Shown: positions 11,500 to 24,482, numbered from the stretch's first letter. The stretch: DNA of 64,000 nt from Paralvinella palmiformis (GCA_025642065.1 JAODUP010000154.1:1047001-1111000), one strand, 5' to 3'. Numbers and translations are program-made. Notes: generated by a model from the letters alone, not told the origin.

Positions 11500-13695
11500 A
11501 AATAATGCAACAATTCTTTTTAATTGAGCATGTTACTTTGTAAAGACTGATGCTACCGAGTTCATGTACAACAGAATATTTCCACTCAACTACAAAATAA
11601 TTGGGAAATCAGGCTTCAAGAAATGGCCATATTGAAACTGTAACAAATCAAATGTAATACATTTGTGTCCTGCTGACTGGTCAAAGTTATACATTATTTT
11701 AAATAATGTATAAAATTTGCAAATCTGAGAAGAAACTTCACCACTGTATTAATATTAATGAGAAGATTTAGATCAATTAATCTGTTAACACAAATAAAAC
11801 ATTTTGATCATGGTTTCACCAATTAACAATGGGATGCTGATGTGTTAATTATAATGAACATTGGAACATGCATTAGATAAAGAAATGGGACATCTGTTCT
11901 CGACAAACTGCCAGAAGTAAATTGACTGAATGATGTTTTAGCCATTGTGTTAATCACACCTGGCACATACCTATGTTAGGTTTATCTCATGAAAAAGATC
12001 AAAGTTAAATTCTTTGGATGAAACATCTCACAGACTGGAAGTCTGAATGACCGTGAGATACCCACTGCCCTCTAAGGGGTGCATTATCAAGCCATCAGAG
12101 TTGGCCATATATATATCTGGTGGACATTATAATTATATCCCAAGAAAATCGATGCAATTGTGACAAATACAAGTGACTAATATGACTGAACAGTAAACAA
12201 ATGTCTTGGCTGCCCTTTTGTTTACTTTTTATAAAACGGATATATTGATTAGAACACTTCATGTCATAATTATTGATGGTTGTGTTGTGTATTTGTCATG
12301 TTATAATAGGTAATCACTTCTTAAAAGTATTAAATTCATAAATCTGTATATCAGTCTGTCGAGTAGTTAGTCTTATTTTATTATCCCCTGAGTAATCCCT
12401 TTATAACATTCCCTTTACACTAACACATCGATTGGAATAGAAGCAGATGTCCCGATGATAAATCTACTGATCACATCATGCAACGTGTATAGTCGGTCTA
12501 TGTACAAACTATGAATACACTCTCTAAGATAACATATATGCATTTATTTTGCCTTAAAACAAAAAGCCATGTAATGTACACATTTCTATTTACCACTGTC
12601 ATCAGCGCAATATAAATTTACAAATTTGTTGACTGATATAAGTGGTAAGCCTGGAGCCTGCACGACAATTAACACACAAAGTTGGTGTTATGTATATCCT
12701 GGACAACTCCAGCAAAAATACAGAACTGATAGATCTGCAAATAGACAATTTCAGACCATAGGACAGCACAAACCAACAGATAGCTAGCTAATTAGGAGTT
12801 TACTTTGCAGATAACATCATATCGGGTAGGAGAATGTACACGACATAATTGTGGATCCGGTAAAAGGAGTAAATCTGTCACCGTGAACTCGGTGACTTGT
12901 GGGATCAAATCACTGAGTAAAGTCAATACTGACATAAAATGAGGTCTAATAATAACTGTGCCAGCGACATGGAGGACCATCTTTTTGGGTTAGGTCAGTC
13001 AAATAATTAGCCTAAAGCAGGAAATGACTTTTATGTACAATTGTGTAACTGTGGGCTGTTCATTATCACTGTGGCTAAAATATGTCGCTCCATTATGTAC
13101 ATTGTTCAGTCTCTGTAATACTAACTGCTGTACAACAGCCAAAGGATTTGGGAATGTATCAGCTCGATACAATAAACTAAGGAAGTATTTTTTAAACCAA
13201 GTCAACAGTGAAGAAAATATTAAATAGCCACAGAATGGACGAAAAGCTAACTACTGAATTGTGTTGCTCTTCAAGATACTACAGTCTGATGTCTCGTCTG
13301 GTTGAGAGAAAGGCTTTCATTATAGGCAGCAAGATGTTTAGATGGATGAAACAATATTAATTTTCTAATAAAACAAATACATAAAAAAGAGAAGAACTTA
13401 GACTGTGCCTTAAATCTCACAAAGTAACATCTCCCCAAATTAAATTGCATTTCAGAACAGGTAACAGCCAGAAAAAAAGTAAACGACCTGAGAATGGCTT
13501 ATTCAGAAATTATAAACCTAAAGTGAGTGTGTCACTAGCAAATTTACACATTACAGAGAAAAGGATAAACTGATAATAATATGTATAATGACTCGCCTCT
13601 ACAAACAGAGATGGATCAAATATAAATATAAAATATCTTGTTTAAACAAAGTAATGATTATACAATGATGGAAGCAGTTAGAGAAGTGTGCATCT

Positions 13696-13731
<36 letters not shown>

Positions 13732-14381
13732 ATATGTAATAGTGTAAAATGGCATATATCCATCAACATAAGCCAAGTAGTTTGGCTCAGTATAATTTAA
13801 GACTGGATTCAGATAAATATCAATTATAAAGGCTGCATGATGACTGGAAAAAGCCCAATATGTTTCAATGGCATACGATCCTGAATCCCATATGATCCTG
13901 TATAAACTTTAGCGAAAGAGACTTGAAACTGTTGGTTTCGTAATCTATTGTGATGTTATTACCTAATTCAGATTGTCTGTATGTCAAAAGATGGTTTTAC
14001 CATCATAAAACTTACATTAATTCAGCCTACCAGTTGCCACCTAACATCTCCAACATGTGACACAACAGAAGTGAATAATAATAATAGTGGTTAGAAACTT
14101 ATGCAACAACTGTAAATAATAAAACGTTAATTATGTTGTAGACAAATTAGCATTTCTCAATCAACGCTACCATCGACTAAATGCTGGGAAATATCCATGA
14201 CACACACACTCTTAATTGAAAACTTACAAAACAACCAAACATATTCCATTCATGTTACCGGTTAAAAAAAAAAAGTTGATTAAAGAAAACTAATTACTTG
14301 GCTGTACTCTTAATATAAAATATACTGCTTTAGTACTATTATAATAGTGAGTTATAAATCAGCTGAATTAACTAAAAGAAA
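11500..14381. other. Intergenic between convergent FKBP2 and ZFAND3
   Basis: This 2.9-kb AT-rich stretch separates the 3' ends of two convergent genes. It holds a (TA)n tract at 13700-13729 and a few short frames on both strands near 12.8-13.2 kb with no recognisable motif. No gene or RNA is supported. Confidence 0.5.
13700..13729. repeat. (TA)n microsatellite
   Basis: This is an uninterrupted TA tract of about 30 bp in the FKBP2-ZFAND3 intergenic region. Confidence 0.9.
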
Positions 14382-14387
14382 TTTATT
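14382..14387 (-). promoter_or_regulatory. Candidate ZFAND3 polyadenylation signal
   Basis: TTTATT on the plus strand gives AATAAA in the sense of ZFAND3, about 175 nt beyond its stop codon. Confidence 0.4.
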
Positions 14388-14560
14388 TTAATCAATCAAC
14401 TATTAATAGCTGCTATTCTGTAATAATATGATTGAGGGAATCGGTGAAATATCTGTCAGTTTAAAAAAGCATACAATTTACTATTGCAGGAGAGAAGTGT
14501 ATGGTGGTGGCCAGCCTTCTGCGCTGACCAATTTGTAGTATTCACATAAAGTAGATGAGG

Positions 14561-14761
14561 CTATGTTTGTGAGTCCATGCGTTTTATTGATGTGCCGGCG
14601 TGCTTTTTAGGACTGATCATTTTGTCTCGGGCCTCTTTGCGTCCCCGTTCCTTGTAGTCAAACACACAGCCGTGCAACTCTGGTAAGCGATGCTGCTGAC
14701 AAAATACATAATCTGGAACAGAATTAAAGTTTATACGATTATTCCTATGTTAGATATGGAT

Positions 14762-14804
<43 letters not shown>

Positions 14805-17800
14805 CATATAAAACTAAATGTTTTTGTTTGAGAGATGGATAAATTATGCAAAACAAATGGACATAATTAAATATGTCGCAATTAGTTTCACTAAATCTGG
14901 GTATTTATGCCCAATTTTTGTTTTTATGACACGTCACATGACACAGATCAGTACAATATATAACCAGCAGATTAGGCGAGTGATTGAGTTTAGATTGAAT
15001 TTGTCACTTTACCAGACTAGAGTCTTTAACAAAAGGATAAACATCCCAGTCAGACATGGGTAACAACAGGATATGACCCCTTCAGCTGGAGGTCTGTAGT
15101 ATGGGGCACTAACAAAGTATCACAGGAACAAATATATTCCATTCTAAATGATATATGAAGATTATTTATGTGTAATTTCATCACACATTTTCCGATGTTT
15201 AAAGATAGCAGCATATTCAGTAACCAACAAAATCAAAATCATTGAAAGATTTAACCAAAACAGCAATAATAAAACACCAAGTTCTGGTGTCAACACAGAC
15301 TGCAGGATTAACAGAAAATTAAAACTCATAATATTGATAATCTACTGGAGTTGTTTAGGGAGTTCTTCGAGAGGTTGAACAAGCAGCCATATCTATATTA
15401 AATAAGGATATTTTTCTTTTGAAACCAAACAGGAAGTATTGTTTAGCTCAACAAATGATGTTTAATAATAATTCCATACTTTTGAGATCATGTGAATTTT
15501 ATCAGTGCAACATCGATTTTTCGTTATTTATCACGGTATTCAGGTGACATTGATCATACAATAATATCTTTCAAACAATGTAAAAATAAATGAACATTGA
15601 TTTTTCGTTATTCATCACAGTATTTAGCTGACATTGAGCATACAATATCTTTCAAACAATGTAAAAATAAATAAATGGAAATTAGACACTGGATGCTACT
15701 CACTACACTTGCAGCGTCCTAATTCCCTGATGGCCAACTCTAAACGAACATTACATTTAAAGCAACGTTTTTTGTTCTTCTGAACAGGAAACTCGGACTC
15801 CATGGCATCTTGCACCTCACTTATATCTCTGAAACCACAATAAGTTTTGGTATTACAGCTGATGAATACAGCTTACAACAACAACAATACAGCTTAACAC
15901 AATGACTCTCTTGAAGATGTGAAAATACAATAATTCTATTAAAAATGATTGCCTGTAGTTAAATCAATGACTTCGAAAATAACAACAACAAAAACAAGAG
16001 TTGACTCTTATCAGAAAAACACACTTTCTATATTTGTATGTGCAGTACCAAAAAATAAATATTACACCAAGAAAGAGAACAGTGATCATGAAAACAATTT
16101 ATACTCCGTGCCAAATTATAAATCATATCAGGTACAAGTAAAATTAATATTTCCAAAACTTACAAATTTACATTAAATATTTACAAATATTCACTACCTT
16201 TTGTTTGAGGAGCTACTTTCAGAAGAAGAGCTATCGGGTGTCTCAGCCAAGCTAGCTCCAGTCTTTGCCGGATCTTCTGAACTATGATCATCTTCTGCTG
16301 TTGTAGCACCAGTGCTGATCTCTGATGGTGAAGTCTTCATGCTGCTTGGATTGCCAACTAATTGGATAACAGAAGACACATGAATGTGTTGCGCTGTATT
16401 GGCTTGTGTTATGAAGTGCTTGGAGTTTTGTGTTCTGTTGTGTTATGTGATTTTGTTATGATGTATTGAGCCATCTTGTATCATATTATATTCTCTAGTA
16501 GCCTGTCTACTGTGGTATGATTTGAGTCCATCTTGTATTATGTTGTATTGTGCTCTGGTGTCTTGTGCTATGCTCTGTTGCTTTCCCATGTTCCACTATT
16601 ATGCTGTATTTTGCTACTGTGTTTGGTGTTGTGTTGTGACATTGCCACAACATGCTGTGTTTTTATGTGTGGTGGTGTTACTTGGTGGAGTTTTCTATCA
16701 CACATGGCTTTCTGTATTTAATGAATTATAATACATTAAAGTATACATTACAAATACCGAAAACAATGCTGCATAATGTGAATGATTTATGTAGTAAGCA
16801 TCAAATTTTGTTAATTTCAAAACAGCTAAATTTGTCCCAACATATGTGCATCTGTGTTATTTACCTTGTAAAGTAGTTGATGGTCTAGATTGTTCCAGAG
16901 AAGCATTAATATCCCCAACTGGTAATGCAGTGGCTCCACCTACAGGTCCTGAGTTACCACTTGTCACAGACTTCTTCTGTTCCTTTTCTAAATTTAAACA
17001 TCGTATAAACATTACCCCGAGGTCATAATATAAAAATCTCATCCACCAAGCAGTGTCCAGTTAAATACCAAAATATTATTAACTAAAACAATCTACTGAA
17101 AATTAATATGTATATATTTCTGTAGTACAGAACTTTAAAATTAAAAGCCATCAAAATGAAGCAAAGGTTTTATCTTCCACTGTTTAAACTTCGTTTTTAT
17201 AACTATAATATTTGTTCATCCAGAGAGTTTCTCTGGAATATATTCACCCATCAGTTAGGTTTACCCCATTATATATATATGACTATGGAGCCACAATTAA
17301 ATTCACTTAGAGTTGATAATTACATGCTCTTCGTATTTTTGTATGAAGTGTATTTGCATACAAAAAAACTAAAAAGCCATCTACATATCAATAAAGGCAG
17401 GGTGTTTTTTCATCAGGGTAAACTTTTTGCAAATAGTGCTACAATTTTGTTTTGGCCAGAGTGACAAAATATATGTGAACTATCTATATGATTGAATGAA
17501 CGAGTGCTCTGCGTAGCCTCAACACAAGGAACAACTACGTACGGAAATAAGATGACCAGAAAAAACCCACAGAGATGTCAACAGGAGTAATATCTAAAAC
17601 ATTATTAGCATTGGTTGATGTAATCAGTCACAAACTTTATATTTTAGTACACTTTATAGATTTACTGATTAAGTATATGTCTGCATTAACCTAGAGTTAC
17701 ATTAAACAAACATCATACAGATAAACAAATAATTAAAATATGGCATGCTCTCATGCTCTTCCCAAACATCTATATTAACATATTAATTCTGGGGAGAAAA

Positions 17801-20800
17801 AAATGAATTCCAACTGTAGATCAGAGATGAACTAATATGACATTAGCATAACGAGAAACTTACCAAAATATCAGCAGTACATTATTATCAGACAGATGTT
17901 TTTTATTAATACATTTATGGCTTGGTTTTAATTCTATGCCTAATTAAATACTTAGATATCACACATACCTCTATAACATTTAGAACATAATCCTCCTGTT
18001 TGTGGTGTCCTGCAAATACATAAACATATATAAACATACTGATGATACAGACAAGACAGACGTGATCAATGTACCAGATAATCTGACAAAAGTAAAATGT
18101 AATACAATACACTATAAATGTAGCTTTATATAACAATAAATATTACGATAAAGATGTTTAATCAGGTATCATTTTTCTTTTTCTAGAATTAGATGATTAT
18201 GGCTGTATATGAAATTTAGTTTTCTCACAAATTATAACAGACAGAGAGACAATAATAACCGTTCATACTCTACAAACTCATGATCTATTTTCAGATCAGA
18301 TTTTCTTGTACTAAAAGATCTTTTATGTTCTGCATTATTAAAATATATTCCTTCTATGAAATATACTACGGAGAGGAAAGTATATCATATGGTATCAATA
18401 TTATATAAATCTTCTGACCATTACTTTTTGTAAGGGTCTCAATGTGATGAATGAGATTCAAATATCCATGAGTAGCATTTAAACATTTATACTTGACATC
18501 AGACAGTTTTGTCTACCTTTGTCTCTGATTCAGCTAGGTATGTCTGCTTATTGGGTCCTGACATGGCTATTTTATGGTCAGTTTGCAAATGATCAGTCAG
18601 AGACATATCTTTACATGTATCAGTTTCAATGCAGTTAACCTTCCAATGTGAAAATATGATTTATTTATGGACAGGGAAAAACCACCCACTGGTCCATGAA
18701 TGCATCATGCGAAAATGCCCAGGATGGGTCTTGCCTTTCAACTATGATAATTATACTATACAAAACATTTTCCTGAGAAAAACATACTGTGGGAAAGCTA
18801 GACAGATCTTGCATAATTAAGGAAACTATCAAATTCATTATAGATTCTTGTCAACTTCCTTGTAAGAGGGGAAAATAGCCATAACGTGAATTAGTATTGT
18901 ATTGTTGCCAAATCAGAATCTACAAAACTCAAACATATAATCAGAATATATTAATACAATGCAATGTAAGAAAACAATACTGATTAGCAAAGAGTATCAG
19001 TTTGATGAATTGTAATTGTTAATGATGTGTCTTCTTTTCTGTTTGTTTATTATAACCCCCCCCCCCTCTCTCAATTTTGATATCTGGCTTTTTCTCTGCT
19101 GATGTTCAGCTTTGTGAACAGTGAGGGCAAATCACCACAGACATTAAGTTCCCCATTTCTTGTAAAATGTATATACAGCTAAATTTTCAGTCCCAATAAG
19201 AGATTTGAACGATAATAATTATTTATCACTTCACACAGATACTCATTTCACAAAAAAAACCTGTCTCATCAGCATAAAAGTAGTTTGACAGTAAATAAAT
19301 TAAACCTTTGTTAAAGGTGTGTGCTTTGTAACCAAGAAAATTGACTTTTTTCTGATGATTTGAATTTCAAAATACCACCATCTCAACCTCAGTAGAAGTG
19401 AAATCAGTGGTTTTTTACTATTCTTACTCACAGGGGCTTTACTAAGTAGCATCAGAAATTGTAACAATAAACATAGCATGGTCTTTTTCTCGGGTGGTAA
19501 TTTATTCCTTTATAAGTGATTTTAATCTCTAAGACATACTTTCTCTGAGGATTTGATTAAAATGAATATTAAGAATGGAGAAAAAAACAACCAGAACAAG
19601 TTAGCTAGAGTCAGCTAGGAACTAAATCTGAAGATAAACTATTAATAAATATAAATATTTCTAACCATGTTTTTGCTGCAAGGAGGCGATTCATAATTTT
19701 TCATGGGGAATCATCGATAAACCCTGCATAGTTAATCACATCTGAAACTTACTTTGCTACTATGTCTCTAATTTTATTAAAATTAAATGTTGGTACTTTG
19801 TATTTACTTTTTGCACATGTCATAAATAAATGGCTGAGGCAATCTTTGAAGGTAGTGATGTGACATGAATGATGTAACACCCTTCAGACACAGACTATCT
19901 GTGATTTGAACCATGGTCACAGAGCTCTCTGACCAACCACACTATCAGTTTGCCAATGGAGAACACATTTGAGTTCCAGAATGATCTAAATAATTAAATG
20001 GAGTTTTGAGGAAAGGTGGTGTACAAATATGAATGAAATGCAGCATATTTTACATACACATATTAGACATATATTTCAAGAGCTTTCTATATTACAGTCA
20101 GTGTATTTTTGTCATAGATTTAAGAAATATTCTATCTTGCCATATCTAAAACTCACATGTACTATTTCAGGATACTATATCTTTAATTAGAAACTGTGGT
20201 TGTACAAAATCTCAATATTAGACAATTTATCATAAAGGTCTAATCAATATTAATAAAATAACAAAACAAATGAATGATCCCATCTAGTTCTGATATTAGA
20301 TTTATAATTAATTTTAAGAGAAAACGAATTTTGAAATCCAAACAGTATTAATTAAGTCATTTTGTGTAGAATTTTATTTCTGTACAAAGTACATTAAAAT
20401 CAATGTGGGTGGTGAATAAATGTAGCAGTCAGGGACAAATTAGCTTGGGTAATTTCGTGATTTCTGGAGAACAGGACTGGTGGAAAAAAAGATTTTGATG
20501 ATGATAATCCATAAAACTCTGTCATTCATGAGGATGCAATCATCAAAATAAACAAACTTGAAGCCAATGAAACCAATATACATTTACATAACAAAATTAT
20601 GTATTTAGCAGATGAATGGATATACGCAACTGTAAAAAAAACATGTCCTCAATTTCATGACACCCACTACATAACAACTACTTTCACTGCAGTAAGGTTT
20701 AGTTGATATTCAAATGCATAATACTCCAAAAACATGATGTTTTCAAACATTTCATTTCAAATTCTGTACAACTAGATCTATGCTTACTTGAACCAGATCA

Positions 20801-20865
20801 CTATAGTATAGACTAATATTTCGTTCAGTAACACTGTTGTGACTTTATAAATCTAGGCTCTAATA

Positions 20866-20915
<50 letters not shown>

Positions 20916-21039
20916 TATGCGCGATCATTTACACTAAACGAGACGATGGTTTTACCAAAATAACAAAGAAGTCACGTCAAAACGCTTACCCCCAAAAGCC
21001 ACACGGGCATCTGGGAGAAGTACTATTAGAGTCAGCCAT
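14561..21039 (-). CDS. ZFAND3: AN1-type zinc finger protein ZFAND3
   Basis: Six coding exons on the minus strand: 21039-20990, 18009-17969, 16987-16865, 16357-16198, 15828-15704 and 14712-14561. All are GT-AG and the phases chain without a break, giving 216 residues against about 227 in vertebrates. The N-terminal A20-type finger has Cys at 11, 13, 25 and 28 (RCPCGFWG, then LCSKC). The middle (about 31-145) is a Ser/Thr/Glu-rich linker of low complexity. The C-terminal AN1 finger has all eight ligands: C147, C150, C164, C166, C171, H174, H180 and C182 ([21 protein letters not shown]). A basic tail ends the protein. The A20 plus AN1 pair, with RCPCGFWG at the start, marks ZFAND3 rather than ZFAND5/6. 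Its precise biochemical role is not settled. It probably shares a divergent promoter with the gene at 22011. Confidence 0.94.
14768..14803. repeat. (TA)n microsatellite beside ZFAND3 last exon
   Basis: A TA tract of about 36 bp in ZFAND3 intron 5, some 55 bp upstream (in gene sense) of the last exon. Confidence 0.9.
15509..15675. repeat. Two-copy tandem duplication, 84-bp period
   Basis: The segment beginning AACATCGATTTTTCGTTATT at 15509 is repeated from 15593 with a few substitutions and a small deletion. Both units end TTTCAAACAATGTAAAAATA. It lies in ZFAND3 intron 5 and has no coding content. Confidence 0.8.
16380..16700. repeat. T/G-skewed low-complexity tract in ZFAND3 intron 3
   Basis: About 320 bp are built from loose variants of TGTTGTG, TTGTGCT and TTGTATTATG with almost no A-rich or C-rich relief. 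The frames found in it (for example at 16522-16731) are Cys/Leu/Val/Tyr-rich and arise from the skew, so they are not counted as genes. It looks like a decayed simple-sequence array. Confidence 0.55.
19165..19300. repeat. Diverged copy of family D repeat
   Basis: It shares AATAAGAGATTTGAACGATAAT, in part, and AATTATTTATC with the copies at 3748 and 43862. It is shorter and more diverged. It lies in ZFAND3 intron 1. Confidence 0.4.
19862..19975 (-). mobile_element. Diverged SINE-B copy
   Basis: In reverse orientation there is a tRNA-like head with GATAGTGTGGTTGGTCAGAG and a box-B-like GGTTCAAATC. It is followed by the family body motif GAAGGGTGTTACATC, which matches GAAGGGTGTTTCATC in the other SINE-B copies. 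ZFAND3 intron 1. Confidence 0.5.
20869..20909. repeat. (TA)n microsatellite near ZFAND3 exon 1
   Basis: A TA tract of about 40 bp starting roughly 80 bp downstream (in gene sense) of the ZFAND3 first coding exon. Confidence 0.9.
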
Positions 21040-21339
21040 CAGAATAGTGTCACATCGACGTGTAGAAATAGAAAAAGATTAAATTAAGCTATTCGAAATG
21101 GGCGATTTCTACCATCAAACACGTTCAGCCTGTCGCAATCTTCCCGTTCCTTCAAAATGGCAGAATGACAGCTGTCAACCTCTCAACCCGAAAATGAGGC
21201 TAGCCTGACCTATTTAGGTCGACCGATTGACCTCGATGGTTTGCTTCCTTGGTTTCGAGTACACAAACCTGGACCTCTGCACCGCTTCGTGCTAAAAAGG
21301 AACGTTTTTATTGGACTCTAGTTTTCTTGTTTATAGCAG
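21040..21339. promoter_or_regulatory. Head-to-head promoter, ZFAND3 and the gene at 22011
   Basis: The ZFAND3 start codon (minus) is at 21039. A plausible 5'-UTR exon of the plus-strand gene ends at 21339 with CAG|GTAATA and can join the acceptor TCTTACAG at 21988, 22 nt before its ATG. The space between is CpG-richer than its surroundings and includes a YY1-like CAAAATGGC at 21153-21161. No TATA box was seen. Promoter activity is inferred from the arrangement. Confidence 0.5.
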
Positions 21340-22010
21340 GTAATATAATATTGTCAATTTAAATATCGGCAAATGTAACAACAGAAAGACGTAATAGAAA
21401 TCTAGCAAGAATATTGGTTAATATTCAATGTAGTTGTTCCGTTTAAATTTGAGCAGTAGCCTATAATATTTTATATTGTTGAGTATACTAATACTAAATG
21501 AATAATAATAATAATGAGTTAATGTTCTTGTTGCTTTGTTATTGTTGAAATTTCTACTACTACCACAACGCCTTTACCATCATACCATATATATTGATCA
21601 ATGATATGATCAATAATAATAATAATTATTATAATAATAATAATTATTATAATAATAATATTCAGATGATCATATGAACACAAAATATATGCCTTATATA
21701 AAAATATTAATAGTTATTATCATTCCCATAATGATAATTATTATTAGCTTTTCTATAACTTGTGGTTATTATTATTATTATTATCATCATCATCTTCATC
21801 ATCATCATTATTAACACATCATCATCATCATCATTAATATGCAACTATAATCATGATGAAGATCGTGTCACTGATATGACTAACTATAATGATATCCTTC
21901 ATAATCACAACCATCATAATCTGTGCTACTATTATTTAAATTTTTCATAATTTTACTCTGTGAAATTAGTCATTTTATTGTCTTACAGCTGTTTTGGTAT
22001 ATAGCTCACA

Positions 22011-22498
22011 ATGGCAGCTTACTGTGCCGGCTGCTTTGGCGTACCTAGTTACCGATATCGACGCGATGCCTGCAATAATTCGGAGACAGATCTTGGCGAG
22101 GAAACCGCCTGGGTGATCAAACGTTACACGCCCATCGACCTAAGAGCCACTGCCCCCGTACCCAGACACAAACCGGTGGTTACAGATGCTGCTAAACTGC
22201 CAGCGCCACTTTCTGAGTGGGTTTACCCAGCCGAAGCCAGTCCTTATGTGTATTCGAGGCGGCGCGAAGAAAGGGAGATATTTCACTCGTATCCAAGTAC
22301 GCGATGCGAGGAGTGGTCAACGCTAAGACAGATGCTGCCATCTAGGGGCCGAACAGTATTACAAAGACCAGCCAACTGGGGAACAGACTTGTCATTAGCT
22401 CCATATACAACAAATTATCCACCAAAGACATTTCCTCATATAAATAGCCCTATGACTAGGTAAGTGTGTGCATAACAGCAGGTGTGTATATGTATGTA

Positions 22499-22561
<63 letters not shown>

Positions 22562-22680
22562 ATGTGTGTGTGTGTATGTGTGTGTGTGAGAGAGAGAGAG
22601 AGTGTGTGTGTGTATGTGTGATTTGTAAATAAACAAAAAGAAAATCCGAAATCATACATACACTACTGACTCAGATAAGA

Positions 22681-22729
<49 letters not shown>

Positions 22730-22782
22730 GCAGATATGTTGATGACATGCACTTAACAAATCGTCTCTTCAAATTACACTAA
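22011..22782 (+). CDS. Orphan 165-residue protein, possibly axonemal
   Basis: Two coding exons, 22011-22459 and 22734-22782, join at AG|GTAAGT and GCAG|A in phase 2 and encode 165 residues. The product starts MAAYCAGCFGVPSYRY and ends RYVDDMHLTNRLFKLH. It has no signal peptide and no membrane helix, and is rich in Pro, Tyr, Trp and Arg. Short aromatic motifs (TAWVIKRY, SEWVYP, SPYVYS, ANWGTDL, TTNYPPKTFPHI) are scattered along it. That composition, together with the small size, is typical of ciliary and sperm microtubule-inner proteins, but I do not recognise the family and give this only as an inference. The long clean frame, good splice sites and codon use well above the local GC level support a real gene. 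A candidate AATAAA is at 23872-23877. Confidence 0.75.
22460..22733 (+). repeat. Intron made mostly of microsatellites
   Basis: The 274-bp intron of the gene at 22011 contains (TA)n at about 22500-22546, (TG)n with GTAT interruptions, (GA)n at 22587-22601, another TG run, and (ATT)n at 22683-22729 that runs straight into the acceptor TTGCAG. Dinucleotide-repeat frames on the minus strand here are artefacts. Confidence 0.85.
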
Positions 22783-23572
22783 TCGGAGAAAATCAGAAGT
22801 AATCATTACAGACAGTGGATCTTGTAACCGAAAATTGGAACTTTTCTCGGGTGTGCTTTGCCGAACATCAAAAATCGTCTTTTTAATTTGCCGTGTCTGG
22901 ATTGGTTGTTGTTTCTGCAAACAAATATTAGTGCTGGCTTATTAATGGGGTGTTTATTGTACTTGCATAGAGATGTATTTATTTTGAAAGTTTAAAAACC
23001 CAAACAAACAACAAACCGCGCCAATTTATGGTGGCATACGACTCTCATCAACTGGTTCTAATTTATTTTGCCATTGGCTAATATGACAGTGATGTTATTG
23101 GGCTGGTGTTAATTTATAGAGATGGCAGGTTATACAATGGTTTGAGTCGTGGTTCATAATCAGTATTATTGTTTTTCTTTTCTTTAATATGTATACACCT
23201 AACATATTGTATCAGGTTTGTGGGGGGGGGGCGGAAGGCGCTTTCAGCCATTCAGTATTAAACGGTTTGTTCTCCTGTATACGTAATTCGTAAACCTTTC
23301 AGTATTATCGACATATTTAAAGACTTGTCTACGAAATAGCAATTATTATTATGTTACTTACGTTCTGCGTTTGCTCAGAAATATACTAACGTTTGTATTA
23401 TTGGAGAGTTATGTTATTTTGTAGTTTTACGATAAGTATTGATGACAGTTCTTCATTGATTTATGACGAAATTGCAGGATTGGCCATCACGAGTGGTCAC
23501 GAGATATTTATTTTGGATACTGCCTTTGCAGCATTCAGTGTGCTTCTGTGTCCGTTAGTTTAAATTAAACAC

Positions 23573-23697
23573 ACACTTATACACACACACACGCAAACAA
23601 ACACGCACGCACGCATGCGCACACACAAACACACACTCACTCACGCACACGCATACACACACATGCGTATGCACACACATACACACACGCGCGCACC
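23573..23697. repeat. (CA)n/(CACG)n tract
   Basis: About 125 bp of ACAC with ACGC and ACAT interruptions, in the putative 3'-UTR or downstream flank of the gene at 22011. Confidence 0.8.
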
Positions 23698-24210
23698 TGT
23701 CATCAGATTAACTATTTAACATGACCGATGATGTGTTGTTTTTGCACTTCAGCATAATTGATAATTGTTAGAAGTGTTTCAGTTCTTGGATGAACTAGTG
23801 TTGTCTTCTATTTTAAATAATGTTATATTATTTGTTTCGTCTCACGTAAGCTTATTTAAGGATATTATTTGAATAAATACGTCTATATGATATGTAGAAT
23901 TTTGTTGTCGCAAACTTACATCGTTCCTTGTTTCTAACACTAGATGGATGATTGTTGTTTAAGGACAGTTACTAACACTAGAAGAAGTGTCGGTTTTGAT
24001 AAAATGATACGAAGCATTTTATATGGATGTATGTTTATGGATATAACAGATATTAATATTTCTGAGTCTATCAGCATCTGTATGTGTAATACACTGTAAT
24101 TAGTTCCGGTTGATTTGTTACACCGCTCAGAATTTGCTGACAAGAGTAGAATGGAAAATGCCATTAATAGGTCTACCGGGATACATGCTACTGCTCCCAC
24201 GTACACACAT

Positions 24211-24380
24211 CTGACTGACTGACTGACTGACTGACTGACTGACTGACTCAGCCACTGACTGACTGACTGACTGGCTGACTGACTGACTGACTGACTGACT
24301 GACTGGCTGACTGACTGACTGACTGACTGACTGACTCACTCACTCACTCACTCACTCACTCACTCACTCACTCACTCACT
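24211..24380. repeat. (GACT)n then (CACT)n tetranucleotide array
   Basis: Around 30 GACT units, broken by CAGCCACT and GGCT variants, switch at about 24335 to a pure (CACT)n run ending near 24380. The minus-strand frame of repeated SQSV units across it is an artefact of the repeat. Confidence 0.9.
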
Positions 24381-24476
24381 TAAAATGACAACAATTTGAC
24401 GAGTTCTTCATTTTTATTCCGAACTGTTAAGTTTTGGCTAATCCAGTTTTGTGTAATTCGGCAACCAAACCACACG

Positions 24477-24482
24477 TTTATT
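24477..24482 (-). promoter_or_regulatory. Candidate TMED polyadenylation signal
   Basis: TTTATT on the plus strand gives AATAAA in the gene's sense, 45 nt after the stop of the TMED gene. A second lies at 24413-24418. Confidence 0.45.

Noticed and set aside
12792..13227. Overlapping 62-68 codon frames on both strands
   Set aside because: No recognisable motif and no splice partner; expected by chance in AT-rich DNA.
22395..22659. Minus-strand frames of His-Thr and Tyr-Ile repeats
   Set aside because: They are translations of TG/TA microsatellites in an intron.
24127..24339. Frame of repeated SQSV units
   Set aside because: Translation of the GACT array; no flanking coding sequence.
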